Assembly: GCA_028274465.1 (NCBI GenBank)
Contig: CM051455.1
Location: 101,678,942 to 101,742,941, forward strand
DNA from: Plantago ovata
Lineage: Eukaryota; Streptophyta; Magnoliopsida; Lamiales; Plantaginaceae
Length of the DNA stretch: 64,000 nt
Direction of reading: 5' to 3'
A model generated the notes under the pieces. That model saw only the letters and a program-made list of their open reading frames with translations, had not been told where the DNA came from and made no database searches. Numbering within the stretch: the first letter of the stretch is position 1; every line of letters begins with the position of its first letter. The position numbers and the translations under genes were made by a program. This document shows, piece after piece, positions 1 to 11,199 of the stretch.

Positions 1-124
1 CTTAATTCATGATCTCATAAATTCAAGCCAGATCAACATACTTCAGTTGTAACAGAACAAAACTCAGAAGCTTTTCTAATAAAACTCAAATCAATTATAC
101 ATAAACCTCAACCGAAATTGCAAC

Positions 125-561
125 ATACCTGATTGTTCACCAGTTCCTTTGTCCTTATCAGCTGAAGGTTCTGTGAATTATCCATCTCTATGTATTTCAT
201 CAACTTTTTCAACAGATGCTTCAGCAAATTCACTACAGTGTTCTTCCATATCAAATTTCGACTGTCTCATAGCAAATCCTTCAGTGAATTCTGGATCTCT
301 AGGTATCTCATCAATTTTTTCAACAGATCCTTCATCAAATTCACTAGTCTTCTTCTATATCAAATTCCGACTGTATCATAGAAAATGCTTCAGCTATTTC
401 AATTAAGTCTTCTTCTATACGATAGACTTGAACCGCCGGAGATTCCTTAATTCTCCTTGAACGTTTTTTCCCCTTTTCGAATTCATCGATTGAGCCAATT
501 TAATCCTCAAATCGTTCAGTTGATTCAACGATCTAGGAGAGTAATCCTCAGTGATCATCAT
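125..561 (-). pseudogene. Degenerate acidic-repeat coding fragment, family unknown
   Basis: Read on the minus strand, an ATG at 561-559 opens a 48-codon frame that ends at 415. Further left, another frame gives two imperfect copies (about 110 bp each, between roughly 185 and 410) of an acidic motif of the type SEFDEGSVEKIDEIPRD, broken by a stop and a frame change. CT-rich sequence upstream of the ATG looks like a plant 5' leader. The ATG segment may be the first exon of a gene that runs off the left edge, or the whole may be a gene fragment carried by a transposon. I do not recognise the family. The plus-strand frames here are shadows of the same repeat. Confidence 0.3.
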
Positions 562-689
562 ATTTGTTGTTCGTCGAAGATAGAGAGAGATAGAGAGAGA
601 ATCACGATGATGATAGAGAGAGAAACTGGAGCGAGTTTTGTTGCAGAGACGGAGAAGAACTATTTCTATGATTTTTAACGGGTTGAGTT

Positions 690-1780
690 GATAATACCGG
701 GTTCCATTTCGGGTTATAACATTACCCGCGAGTTATTAGTTGGATCAGCGAGGTTTTAATCTATTTTCTAGTTCCTTTGAGTCTCATTTTGGTCTCACGA
801 AACTAGTGATCTCACAGGAGACGTTCTCTTACAAGTTTCCTAACCTAGACTTTAGCTTTAACAATTTTATCTAAATTTTTTATTTGTTTAAAATTGTATG
901 AGTTACATGGAAGTTGTCTGCTTTCGTATTAGTACTCGGATAGTATGAGTTTATGACTCATGGAACTGACTATTTAGAAAATCGAAATCATGTAATTCTT
1001 GTAATGTTTGATGATGCCGTCCTGACATGATTTGTCCATATATGTGTTACTCGTATATGTGAAGATTGTTAATCACTTTGCCTTAAGAATATTATTGTTG
1101 ATGACCTCAGTTTAGAGAAATTAATTTGTGAATGAGAAATGTATATGTTGCAAATGCAATGTTGATTGTTCTTGTAAATGAGTTTTGATGGCATGTTCTC
1201 ATGAAATGGTACTAATGTTTCTTTGGTACTTGAAAATATTCATAAGCTTGAATATATCTTTTGGAGTAATATTTATGATTTATGACCATCCTCTGTGATG
1301 TTAAAGATAGAACGAGAAAAAATGCGTCAGCTTATTAAAGTTTAGCACTATTCCACTCTGTATAAACTTTATGTATTCTGCATATAAGTCGAGTTACTGA
1401 TCATCTTTGGGTTATCAATCTTGTGATATTGTCAGTGGTGGTACCATAATCTATGGTACATGTTCTATGTAATGGATTACCCGTTTGTACTAAAAGATTA
1501 CAAACGATGAGAACTTTATGTGAGACAAATTAACAAGTATCGATTATGATATGTTTACACTTTGGAGAATGAAGTTAATTAATTACTTGGCATATCCGCC
1601 ATCGATTGAATGGTGATGACTGATGATGTTAAATTAATTAGAGAATCCGCCATAAAAAATATTGATTATTAAATCATGTTTGAAAGTTTATTGGCGATGT
1701 GGCTAAGCGTTTCTTAGCATTCATATTCTTAAATATGAGACCAACACAAACGGTCACATAATAATATTTGGTGATTAAGT
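690..1780. other. Non-coding, probably decayed retrotransposon body
   Basis: No readable gene is seen. The stretch is AT-rich, has stops in all frames, and leads into the Copia RNase H remnant that follows, so it is probably the eroded interior of that element. Confidence 0.3.
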
Positions 1781-1799
1781 GAAATCCGTTGCAAAGAAA

Positions 1800-1930
1800 A
1801 AGAATTGCAATGATGAGAACATAAACATTTGTTCGATATATAATGTGGTGATAAAGCATGCTTTATAATGAGAATTATTTGAAAGTCAAGATTTGGCCAA
1901 TCCTTTGACTAAATGTTGTGATACAATATA
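1800..1930 (+). pseudogene. Ty1/Copia pol C-terminal (RNase H tail) remnant
   Basis: A plus frame reads NVVIKHAL, two stops, then ELFESQDLANPLTK up to a stop near 1930. This matches the end of Copia polyproteins, where a conserved block with DxLADPLTK closes the RNase H domain. The frame is broken, so the element is dead. The downstream part continues after an inserted MULE-like element, at 2941-3502. The upstream pol is too decayed to place. Confidence 0.55.
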
Positions 1931-2931
1931 GGGCGAATTACATACAGTACCCCTCTTAGATGTCCTAATTACATGTAAACGACTATCAGTTCATCAATTA
2001 CATTCTGCCTCAAACTAGATGCATTTTAATTACATCTAAAGGACAAAATTGTGGAAAAGACAATATTACCCCTGCCGGAATTTCTGATTATTCTCTCACC
2101 CAAACAACTTTATTTTTATTTTATTGCACAATAGACCCAAATGTTTTCTATTTCATAAAATTGACACTAAATAAAAAATTCACCTTAACCCTAATAAAAA
2201 ATTTATTTTTTACTCCCTTTCTTCCCGGTGACCACCGAAAAGCTCCCTGATCGGGAGTTGACTGCAACTCCGGTCGGGAGTTGCAGAAACTCCCGATCGG
2301 GAATTGACTGTCCCCATCGGGAGTGATCGGGAGTTGCAGAAACTTCCGATCGGGAGTTGTAGAAACTCCAGATCGGGAGTTGACTGCAACTCCGACTGGA
2401 GTTGTAGAAACTCCCGATCGGGAGTTTTTTTGTTTTCTGCAACTCCGATCGGAGAAGCAGTCAGTCAACTCCCAATCGGGAGTTGACTGCAACTCCGACT
2501 GGAGTTGCAGAAACTCCCGATCGGGAGTTTTTTTGTTTTCTGCAACTCCGATCGGAGAAGCAGTCAGTCAACTCCCAATCGGGAGTGACTGCAACTCCGA
2601 TCGGGTCTTGCAGAAACTCCCAATTTGGAGTTGACTCCCGATCGGGAGTTTGCTTGCAGCTCAGGGCTGCAAGCAATGTCACCGGAATCCGGTGACTTAA
2701 TTAATATGAAGATGATGAAAGAAAAAAAAAGAAAAAGGAAAAATAAAAAAAGAAAAAGGATAAGTAAAATATAAGGGCATGTTTGGTGTATGGAGATAAA
2801 ATCAGAAAATCGTGGAAAAGACAATATTACCCCTACCAGAACAATCAAATGGACTTGGATGTAATTCTTTGCAAGATTGTCCTTTAGATGAAATGATGCC
2901 ATCTAGCAGGGGGTGTAGAAGTAATAATCCC
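1931..2931. mobile_element. Non-autonomous MULE-like element with palindrome array
   Basis: The element is flanked by an exact 9-bp duplication, TACAATATA, at 1922-1930 and 2932-2940. A 9-bp duplication is typical of the Mutator superfamily. Its ends are imperfect inverted repeats: the left starts GGGCGAATTACAT and the reversed right end starts GGGATTATTACTTC, both followed by a C-run and a TTAGATG- or CTAGATG-like motif. It encodes no transposase. The interior is a dense array of palindromes (2236-2660) followed by A-rich sequence. It inserted into a Copia element between the pol tail and the 3' LTR. Related copies lie at 4098, 5667 and 8192. Confidence 0.75.
2236..2660. repeat. Array of CGATCG-centred palindromes
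   Basis: Many copies of the 18-bp perfect palindrome AACTCCCGATCGGGAGTT and shortened variants alternate with short linkers such as GACTGCAACTCC. A block of about 103 bp is duplicated in tandem (second copy begins near 2483). The open frames across this stretch are artefacts of the repeat. On either strand an RNA from it would fold into a series of hairpins. Confidence 0.9.
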
Positions 2932-2940
2932 TACAATATA

Positions 2941-3502
2941 TTATACATCGAGGGAATGGGGCTTGAGCCAACTGGAAATTAACAATGATGGAAACCTAAC
3001 CTTTGTGATTGGAGATCCCATGTATAAGGTTCATACGGGTAATAACAAAGTCATTGTTAATATTGCTAGCACAATAATTTTGTTCTATTCTATGGTGTGC
3101 GAGAAGTGCTAGGTGCAAGATGGTGTGGTGATAACTAATTTCCATAGCTCTTACGAGTGGTGTATAAACTGCACTATACACTTGATGAAATCACCTATAT
3201 GAATGTGGAGTGGGGCCGCTCCTATGAGATATGGCAAGTCTCTAAAGCATTCACGAACTACCAGGCACGCGCACGGACTTAACGCGCAAAACCGCGCAGA
3301 CCAGTAGAAATTGTGGTGTAATGTGATTGGTAGATTTTAATGTACAATCAAGAGTTTTAGTTCATAGAAGTTACTCTGTGCATTATGTTTATCATTCTAA
3401 GGTCTGGTTCATAGTCTAAACGACACCAGATTTGATGCATTGCACCCATGTCTAGCCCAAGTAAAATTCTTGTAATAAAATATTTTTGAAACGAGGGGAG
3501 AT
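2941..3502 (+). pseudogene. Copia 3' internal remnant ending in a polypurine tract
   Basis: This is the continuation of the Copia element after the MULE-like insertion. Broken frames resemble the short tail seen after RNase H in some Copia elements (for example a GMGLEPTGN-like stretch near 2955 and a frame-shifted IGDPMYKVHTGN-like stretch near 3010-3045). It ends in the purine tract GAGGGGAGAT immediately before the LTR. Confidence 0.5.
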
Positions 3503-4048
3503 TGTTGTATTTTTACTGTTTCAAAAATATCACAAAAAATATTTTTTTGACTTGGTATTTCTAACAACCTCCTGATCATCGGTTTTCTAGTTTTACTCTT
3601 TTCTTGTCTATTTTTTGCATCTGAATGGGTTAAACTTATTTTTACTAAAAATGGGATGTTTGATGGATTGCTGACTAAGTTTGTGTATGTTGGACTTGGA
3701 GTAGCTACCTACCTATATAAGTGAATATGTATAATGGTAGAAAAAGAACACTGGAGCAGAAAACATTTTAAGCCCTCCAAACATACTTTTTCACAATTCA
3801 GACTTTCAAATGTTTAATTCCTTGCACGTATTTTTATTTTGTTCTTGACAAATTACTTGGGCTAAGACCTTGTGTTTATTTCTACTGAGTCATTGACACC
3901 GGCTTTAGCCGAAGAGTGCATTTAATCATGGGAGGATATTCCATCGTTAGACGAATAATCCTTTAGGACAGTGCTCGCACGACTTGCACTACTAACTTCT
4001 ATACTCTTCTTGTTTGCATGTTTTTCAGGTTTATAAATTATTCTAACA
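3503..4048 (+). repeat. Copia 3' LTR
   Basis: The segment starts TGTTG, ends TAACA (short inverted ends), and follows a polypurine tract directly, as a 3' LTR should. It contains a TATATAAG box near 3714, fitting a U3 promoter. The 546-bp length is normal for Copia. No matching 5' LTR is seen in the window, so the element is truncated or its other end lies beyond the left edge. Confidence 0.65.
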
Positions 4049-4097
4049 AATTGCAAAATATAAATGAGTAATGCATAATATTATAATATTATAAGTA

Positions 4098-5178
4098 GGG
4101 CAATTTACATCTACACCCCTTGTTTGTTTTTTTTATTACACATCTTACCTTCTTAGTTTAACAATTACTTGCAGTCCCCTCTTAGTTAAAATCAATTACA
4201 AGTAGCCCCACGAACTTGACTTTTCGCGCACTAAGAGCTGGAAATGACAGTTTTAGCCTTGCCGGAATCTCAGTTTTTGGCCTGAGACAAACAGCTTAAG
4301 TTTACTTTATTTAAACATTTACCTCTAAACTATTTTATTTTACAAAATTAACTTTAATTTATTTCAAATTAACCACAAAAAATAAATAAATTTATAAATG
4401 AACTAATAATAATTGTAAAATTACCCCAATTTAAGGTTTTGTTTCAAATCTACCCCAAAAATATAAGTTAAAAAAAACCAAAATATAAAATTAAAAAATA
4501 AAAAAGAAAACAAAGGATCTGGCTCCGACCAGACCACAGCTCCTGGAGCTGTAGGAGCTGCAAACAGCTCCTAACCGGAGCTATCCGATCGGAGCTATTA
4601 AAGAGCTCCGATCGAAGCTGTTAACAGCTCCGATCGGGCTGTTTTACAGCTCCTAACCGGAGCTGGTAATAGCTCCGATCGGAGCTATTAAAGAGCCCGA
4701 TCGGAGCTGTTAACAACTCTGATCGGAGCTATTTTACAGCTCCGGCCGAGCTGTTTTACAGCTCCTAATCGGAGCTGATAATAGCTCCGATCGGAGCTAT
4801 TAAAGAGCCCGATCGGAGCTGTTAACAGCTTTGATCGGAGCTATTTTACAGCTCCTAACCGGAGCTGGTAATAGCTCCGATCGGAGCTATTTTACAGCTC
4901 CGGCAGTTCCGGTACCGGATTCCGGTACGGAACTGTAAGGTGAAGAAGATGATGTAAAAAAAAAGAAAAGAGAAAAGATAAAAAGAAAAAAAAAGAAAAA
5001 GAAAAAAAGGAAAAATGATATAAAAAACCTAAGGCCTTGTTTGGCCGGTTTTTTTTTTAAAGTGAATAACGGCCAAGTCAAACTTTTTCCGGGCTAAGGG
5101 GCTAACTATAATTGTTAAACTAAGAAGGGCAATTCTGTAGTTAGAGCCCGTAGCAAGGTAGGTAAATGTAATTTTCCC
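4098..5178. mobile_element. Non-autonomous MULE-like element, second copy
   Basis: The left end starts GGGCAATTTACATCTACACC and the reversed right end starts GGGAAAATTACATTTACC. The flanks TTATAAGTA (4089-4097) and TTATAAAGTA (5179-5188) are a 9-bp duplication differing by one inserted A. It has the layout of the 1931 element: C-rich ends, a phrase about a pyrimidine-rich array, a central palindrome array (4520-4905), then an A/G-rich tract before the right end. No coding capacity was found. Confidence 0.7.
4520..4905. repeat. Array of AGCTCCGATCGGAGCT palindromes
   Basis: The 16-bp perfect palindrome AGCTCCGATCGGAGCT and close variants (TAACCGGAGCT, CGATCGAAGCT) recur roughly every 25-45 bp. 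They are joined by linkers that are themselves palindromic, such as CTGTTAACAG. The word differs from that of the 1931 element (AGCTCC against AACTCCC), but the CGATCG centre and the arrangement are the same. Confidence 0.9.
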
Positions 5179-5189
5179 TTATAAAGTAT

Positions 5190-5660
5190 TTCACATATGC
5201 TATAAGAGTACAAATTGAACCAATAGTAAATAACATTATAAGTTTAAAGTAACTTATCTCTGAAGACAAATCCGCATCGAGATCAGATTGTGTGTCTGAA
5301 GCTGAGTCTGATGGTTCATACTGAAGAGAAAAAAAAAAAAAAAAAAAAAAAGAACTATAAATATCCTTACAATTATACTAACTACAAGAAAAGGCATTCA
5401 TAAGTAAACAACATACCGCAAAAGATGATTCTGATTCAAAATTCACTGAATTGTCTATTGTTGTTGTGGAGATGTATTTACAATGTTTACTATGATGAAA
5501 TATAACTGAAGAAATCAAATGAAATATAACTCTAAATAGGGCAGCCCGACTTCCCTATTCTGCCCTATTAAAGCCCGAAATTTAATTTTTTATTTTTTAT
5601 TTTTTTTATTTTTTATTTTTTATTTATGTCCACCTTTAACATATATAATTTATTGCATAT
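5190..5660. other. Intergenic, possible decayed minus-strand exons
   Basis: Between two MULE-like elements. On the minus strand two short acidic stretches can be read next to splice-like sites, YEPSDSASDTQSDLDADLSSE (about 5255-5320, split here by one residue of uncertainty) and SVNFESESSFA (about 5418-5450). They may be exons of the same unknown acidic gene as at the left edge. An A-run lies at 5330-5352. Confidence 0.2.
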
Positions 5661-5666
5661 TTGTGT

Positions 5667-6476
5667 TATGTTATTACATATCGCACCTTTGTTAGATAGC
5701 CACTTTTCATCAAGATCCCTACTAGTTCAACAATTACATCTCGGTCCAAAAAAAAAGAGTTGACCTACTTTTACTTCACTATTCACGACTTGGTAGCCAA
5801 ATATGGCCTCATAATTTTGTCATATTATTTTTTATTTTTTTTTTATTTCCTTTTCCTCCCCCTTCTATAGTTTTCCTTCAAATTTCGGTACCGTAATTAT
5901 TTCGGTACCGGAACCGAAGCTCTCCGGTACATGGAAAACTCTGAATAGAGATGAGCTCCAGTCGGAGTTATCACAACTCCAGATCGGAGCTTTGCAGCTC
6001 CAAATCGGAGCTGCAAAGCTCTGGTATGGAGCTTCACAGCTCCGATCGGAGCTGCGATGGAGCTTTTTCGATCAGCTCCTTTCTCTTTTTTGTTTTTATT
6101 ATTTTTATTATTTTAGAGTTCACTTTGAATATAAATTTTATGTGGGTTCGTTTGGAATAAATTTCGTGACTATTTTGACATTTAGAAAAGTTATGTGTGT
6201 TATGTAGAATATTTTTTGTGTCAATATTGTAAAATAAAAAACATTTGAGTTAAAAGTGTAATAATTGAAAAATAGTAGCTGTTTGGGCAATTACAAAATC
6301 CAATTTTTTCAGAGGGGCAAAAATGTACTTTTTAGGTTTTAATTCGCCTAAAGTCAAAGTCGTGGGTTTGGATGTAATTAGATGCATCTAGCAACGTAGT
6401 GAGATGTAATGCCTAATCTAACAGGGATCTGGATGTAATAAGTGAATCTAAGAGGGGGTCTAGATGTAATGGAACC
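5667..6476. mobile_element. MULE-like family, degenerate third copy
   Basis: The reversed right end reads GGTTCCATTACATCTAGACC, matching the terminal pattern of the family, and the left end has TTATTACATATCGCACC. The interior carries a shorter array of the same AGCTCCGATCGGAGCT type (about 5950-6065) and the usual phrases about TTAGAT repeats near the ends. No clear target duplication is visible, because the right flank is a T-run. Confidence 0.5.
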
Positions 6477-6489
6477 TTTTTTTTTTTTT

Positions 6490-8190
6490 TAGATATTTAA
6501 ACTATTTTTTACAAAATATAATAAATAAGGGCATTATAGTCAAATTGCTATTTTGTTGTCACTACATTTAGCATAAATTTTCACTGCAGATAGTATTAGT
6601 GAAAAAATTTCGCTTCTTTCATCCGCCATTCTACGTGTCGATTATCTGTTTGTGACGGTTAAAAATTTTGCAAAAAACCGTCGCGGTTAGATTTTTGGTA
6701 ACCCAGGACATTATGATTTTTTTTTCTTTAGATTATGATTTTTTTTTCTTTAGAAGTACTATATGTGTTATATTTCAATTCATTTAATTCACGCACCCAC
6801 ATACATTATTTCCAAATCTGAAAGCTAATTTTATGTTTGAACCTTGAAAAAATTATGTATTGTATTTGAAAGAATTATTTATATTTATCATTAGAACAAC
6901 TTTAATTTAAGTATGTACCTGTGTTCATGGATTTTGTGAGTCTCTATGACATTTAAAATATTTGTGTAATTGCATTTATTATTTTGTAACATGTTCTTAT
7001 TGTTATCTCATTTAATTACATGATTTTATTTTAACGTGCAAACCGTCCGTCACCCGCCCACCAACAATAGTCAATCGCCCACGGTGGTTAGATAAAATGT
7101 TCACCTGCCACGATTAGTGATTTAGTCTTCCCGCCATAGACAAGTCAACTAGCATTTTTGTAAAAAATCACCCGCACCGCCCCAATCAAAGCTATTAGAG
7201 GCTTAAGGAAAAGGTTGAATGGAGACAACCGAATTTTCTAACGTAGGTGACGCCCCGAAGTATTGTTTACAGGGATTTTCTACCATCTTTATGTGCGCGG
7301 TGTAGAGCTTGAAGAAACAGAGGAATTCCTTCTGTAGTTTCTGCGCCCCGCACTGCAGATTTTTTTCTGCGGATCATGTAGATATGATATACAAATCACG
7401 GTTTTTCACTATTTGAACTTGTTTTCATTATTTTCTTCATACAGTTCATTATTGCACGAACCCTAGGGTAGAAAACACTTTTGAGGGTGCCGTTAAGCCT
7501 TTGGATCTTGCTTTTCATCTATTGAGACGTTATGATCATTCGGATTTCATCTTTCTCCATGTTGATTGTGAGTTATACGTTCAATCGAATCTGTGATAGT
7601 TGGTAACTCCTATCAAATCTCCTTTCTATTGATTTTTATGATGTTTTTTGTTATTGATTGCTTGTGTATGATTATGGTTTATGCTTTGATCAATATGAAT
7701 TGCTAAATAACTTGTGTTGGTGGTAGTATGAAGAATTTAATATTAGGTTTTCAACCATACTAGTTTAAGATTTCGAAACAAATGCTAGATTGACTTTATA
7801 TATAGCATGTTAAAGTGGCCTACACAAATATTAAGGTCATCTCAAACTTGGAACTTATTCTTGAAATAATCTATGTATAAATTTCTTGAAACTTTAGGTG
7901 TCACTACCAAATTTTATTAATGGGCTAGTTGTATTAGTTTTAGTATTAGTTTTAGTGAATTGGTTTACTGGAAAATGACAAATGCATAGTTGCTAGTTGT
8001 TTGATTCGTTGTTGTTTATGTTGTCATAAGGTGTTTGATGCTCTTAACCTAAATCTAGTTTCGAATTCGCTTTTGTCTGGAACTAGAGTAATCTTAGCCG
8101 TCCTTAGACTGAGGACAGTCGCTTGTGTGTGAATCCTAATCATATATGTAACTTTTTTCTTCAAGTGAATTTTTTATGGACCTTACTATA
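6490..8190. other. AT-rich intergenic, nothing recognised
   Basis: No coding frame, RNA gene or bounded repeat could be supported here. A GC-richer patch near 7040-7150 has repeated CCGCCC-like words but no structure I can name. Confidence 0.4.
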
Positions 8191-8191
8191 T

Positions 8192-8740
8192 ATTTTTATT
8201 ACATCCGCACCCCTATTAGTGTAACAAGAATATCTGGACCGCTTCCACGATAGAATTTAATTACATTCAAACCCACAAAATTTTTTTTTGACGAATGGAA
8301 ACAATGAAAATGCATTTTTTACCCCTGATCAAATATTGAATTGTATATCAAGCCAAACAAACTCAATTTTGATTAATTATAATCTCAGATTTTTTCAATT
8401 TCCCAATGTTCGACTTAATAATTAAATATAATGCATATAAATTTTAAAAATTTCAAAATTTTCTCAAATTTTATTGCAGGGTAAACCTAAATAGAATTTA
8501 TATATCAATATCAACCCAAAATTATTAAAAAAAAAAGTTGTTGGAATAGCTCTAGTAATTGGAATTGTTGAGCTCCGTTCTAGTCGGAGCTCTACAACTC
8601 CAACTAGGCAGCTCAACAACTCCGATCGATGGGAGCTGTAATAGATTTGATACCTAAGGTTTTAAAAGTAAGATAAGAAAAAAGATGAAAAAATGGAAAA
8701 GAAAAAAAATGAAAAAATGGTTGTGCTAAAATTTTGCCGT
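8192..8740. mobile_element. MULE-like family, truncated fourth copy
   Basis: The left end shows the family pattern ATTACATCCGCACCCCTATT. A small palindrome patch with GAGCTCC and CGATCG words lies at 8565-8650, followed by the A/G-rich tract. No right terminus was found before the A-runs at 8746-8784, so this copy is truncated or decayed. Confidence 0.4.
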
Positions 8741-8789
8741 TTCAAAAAAAAAAAAAAACAAAAAAAAAAAAACAAAAAAAAAAAAGAAC

Positions 8790-11149
8790 TAAAGTATCGA
8801 TAGGATCCTTTCAAGACGTGTCTTAAACTTGTCTAGGCGGTTTACATTGTAGAACTTGATGAAGGCTTTACGCAGCGAACTTACAAGCATATATGTGATT
8901 CATTACATGATTGATCCATATTTCTACCACCAACCCTTTCTCATAATTGTTTACAAGAATCTATTCAAGTTGCATCCTTGTTGTTTTGCAAAGTTACTAA
9001 CTCTTAAAAAACTCTTCTCGTTTGCTGAAACTACTTGCAAAATAACCAACAAAGCCACGCTAGGTCCCGAGAGAACAACACTCGGGGACAACTTGCCATT
9101 GCACTAAGTATTGTGTAGTGATAAGTGGTCTTTGGATTTTTAAAATAAATATTAATTTTGATCCTAACGACATCAATAGTATCATCACCGATGATCATGA
9201 AGTGACAGATCGTAACTGGTTATCACATGAACGAAGTAATGTGCATAATTATGGTAACCTTAAAGTCTACAAGTAGTGTTCATCACCGTGTGTCTCCAGT
9301 CCTGTTTTCTTAGCTTATCTAATTATGCATAGATGGGAACGTTTGTGACATACTGGATTCACTCACTCCGTAATTGGAGGACATAAGATAGACTCCCTTG
9401 TTAAGCTGGTTCGGCATACGGTTGTTAAGTCCTGAGCTCAAGTTTCCTAGCGGGAAGCTGGATTTCTCCGTTTGAACTCAGTGGTATTCTTGGATAAGAG
9501 GTAGACGAAACACGGTTAACGGTCTTTGCCTATATTCGTTCTACGAGTCATCTGTGAAGGATCTGTAGTGTTTATACAAGCTTGACCACGTCACGGTAGT
9601 AATGATTATATCAATGGACCATGTGAATCAATCATGTGAATTGTACTATTCTCTATCGGGAGTTCAGACATGCTTACATAGTGGAACTAATCATGTCTAC
9701 TAAGAGGATCACATTGTTATAGGTCCTGGACAACTTGTGGTGGATTTAGTGGGTAGCCCTTTGGGAGTAGGTTCATCGTCCTGTTCTTGCGGCTCTACAG
9801 ACTGATACGAATAACATAAGATGACAACGACATATATATGTTTACTTTTATATGTGCGTACAAAGATGAACTTGACATGTGTTATGTGCGAATGAACAAA
9901 TAGTACTTTGAACTATACTTGGATAGTTCACATAATAACTTTTGGTTATGTATGCAATTGCTTGAGGCATCGGATATGCTTCTATAAGTCAATTGAAGTA
10001 CAAGGGAAAAATTATAATTTACCATAATTACATTTTGGTACTTTGAACTATGTTCGATTAGTTCACATAATGACTATTGGGTCATGTATGCAATTGCTTG
10101 ATACATCAGATACGTTTCTATAAGCCAATTGAAATACATGGGCAAAAGTGTAATTTACCAAATTGCACTTGTGACACTTTGAACTATGTTTGATTAGTTC
10201 ACATACTCATTTGGATATGTGTATGTAATTGTGGGAAGCGTTTGAAAACGTTTCGGAGAACAATTAAAGTGCAGGGACCAAATTGCAGTTTTCCAGTAAT
10301 TCCAATTTCGGTGACCTAGGTAATTGTTATTCACTTGGGAATAATAATTATGAACTTATATATAGATCATAAGTGTTTTATAGCTGTTTGATTCACTCCG
10401 TTAATTAAAAGGGTTGCATTGAAACATAGCAGGAAGCTCACAGACCAGTTTGCAAATATGAAAGGTTTTTCATTGCAAAATTATTTTCCTGGATAATATT
10501 GTTCGGTATATTATTTGAAACAACTTTGGTGAAGGTACCTTGGTAAAATAGTGAATGGTTTATTTTATAAATCAGTGTACCTGTTTATGCAGCTTCACAA
10601 AAGTTTTGGGGTTGTTTTGCAGTTTTCACTTTTGAGTGAATAGTGTTGCAAGAAAATTATTATTAAAATAATGATTTCAGATTTTATGGAATTGTAATTA
10701 ATTAGAAACAGACTCTTAGTGGGTTTCTAGTTGAGACAACAATTTTCTTATTTTATCAGGAAAAAAATATTCTTTCAAATATACTTTTCCTGATAGAATC
10801 AAATAAAATCAAAAATTATCCCCAAGGAACATAAGATGATCCACATCAGCTATATGCCCCCCCCTCCAGATGTTTTTCTATGTGTATGTATATATATGAG
10901 AGAGTCTTGACTTTATTAGTTGCTGATTTCAGTTGCTAGCTACTCTGAAAATCTAAAGATTTTTCTCTCTAATCGACACTTAGAAAATAAATTCCTTCTA
11001 CCTATTTCCAACCACCATCGACTTCTCTAATCTCTCCATAGCTTTGAGATTTATTATTCGTTGTTCATTCTTTAGTTTTCTTGAGTCGTCTCTCATTATT
11101 CTTTGTTTGGGGCAAGCAAGAAAAAGATCGTGGTATCGATTCAACAAAA

Positions 11150-11150
<1 letters not shown>
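8790..11150. other. Probable non-coding LTR-retrotransposon remains
   Basis: No pol domain is visible. The stretch has a three-copy tandem repeat (9904-10290) with phrases such as GGGACCAAATTGCAG, then a leader-like region (10860-11150). This resembles non-coding parts of Copia LTRs, but no LTR pair or primer site could be fixed. A run of C lies near 10858. Confidence 0.25.
9904..10290. repeat. Three tandem copies of a ~135-bp unit
   Basis: Units begin near 9904, 10039 and 10175, each with an ACTTTGAACTAT-like start, then AGTTCACATA, then a TGTATG-AATTG block. The copies are clearly related but diverged, the third most. Confidence 0.75.

Positions 11151-11151
<1 letters not shown>

Positions 11152-11191
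<40 letters not shown>
11152..11191. repeat. (AT)n microsatellite
   Basis: About 20 uninterrupted AT dinucleotides. Confidence 0.95.
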
Positions 11192-11194
<3 letters not shown>

Positions 11195-11199
11195 TGTAA

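Noticed and set aside
2148..2902. Several overlapping open frames with repeated SRSGV- or PDRE-like peptides
   Set aside because: The peptides follow from the palindrome array and appear on both strands.
9904..10290. CRISPR-like array
   Set aside because: Three long diverged tandem units in a plant genome; no short identical repeats with unique spacers.
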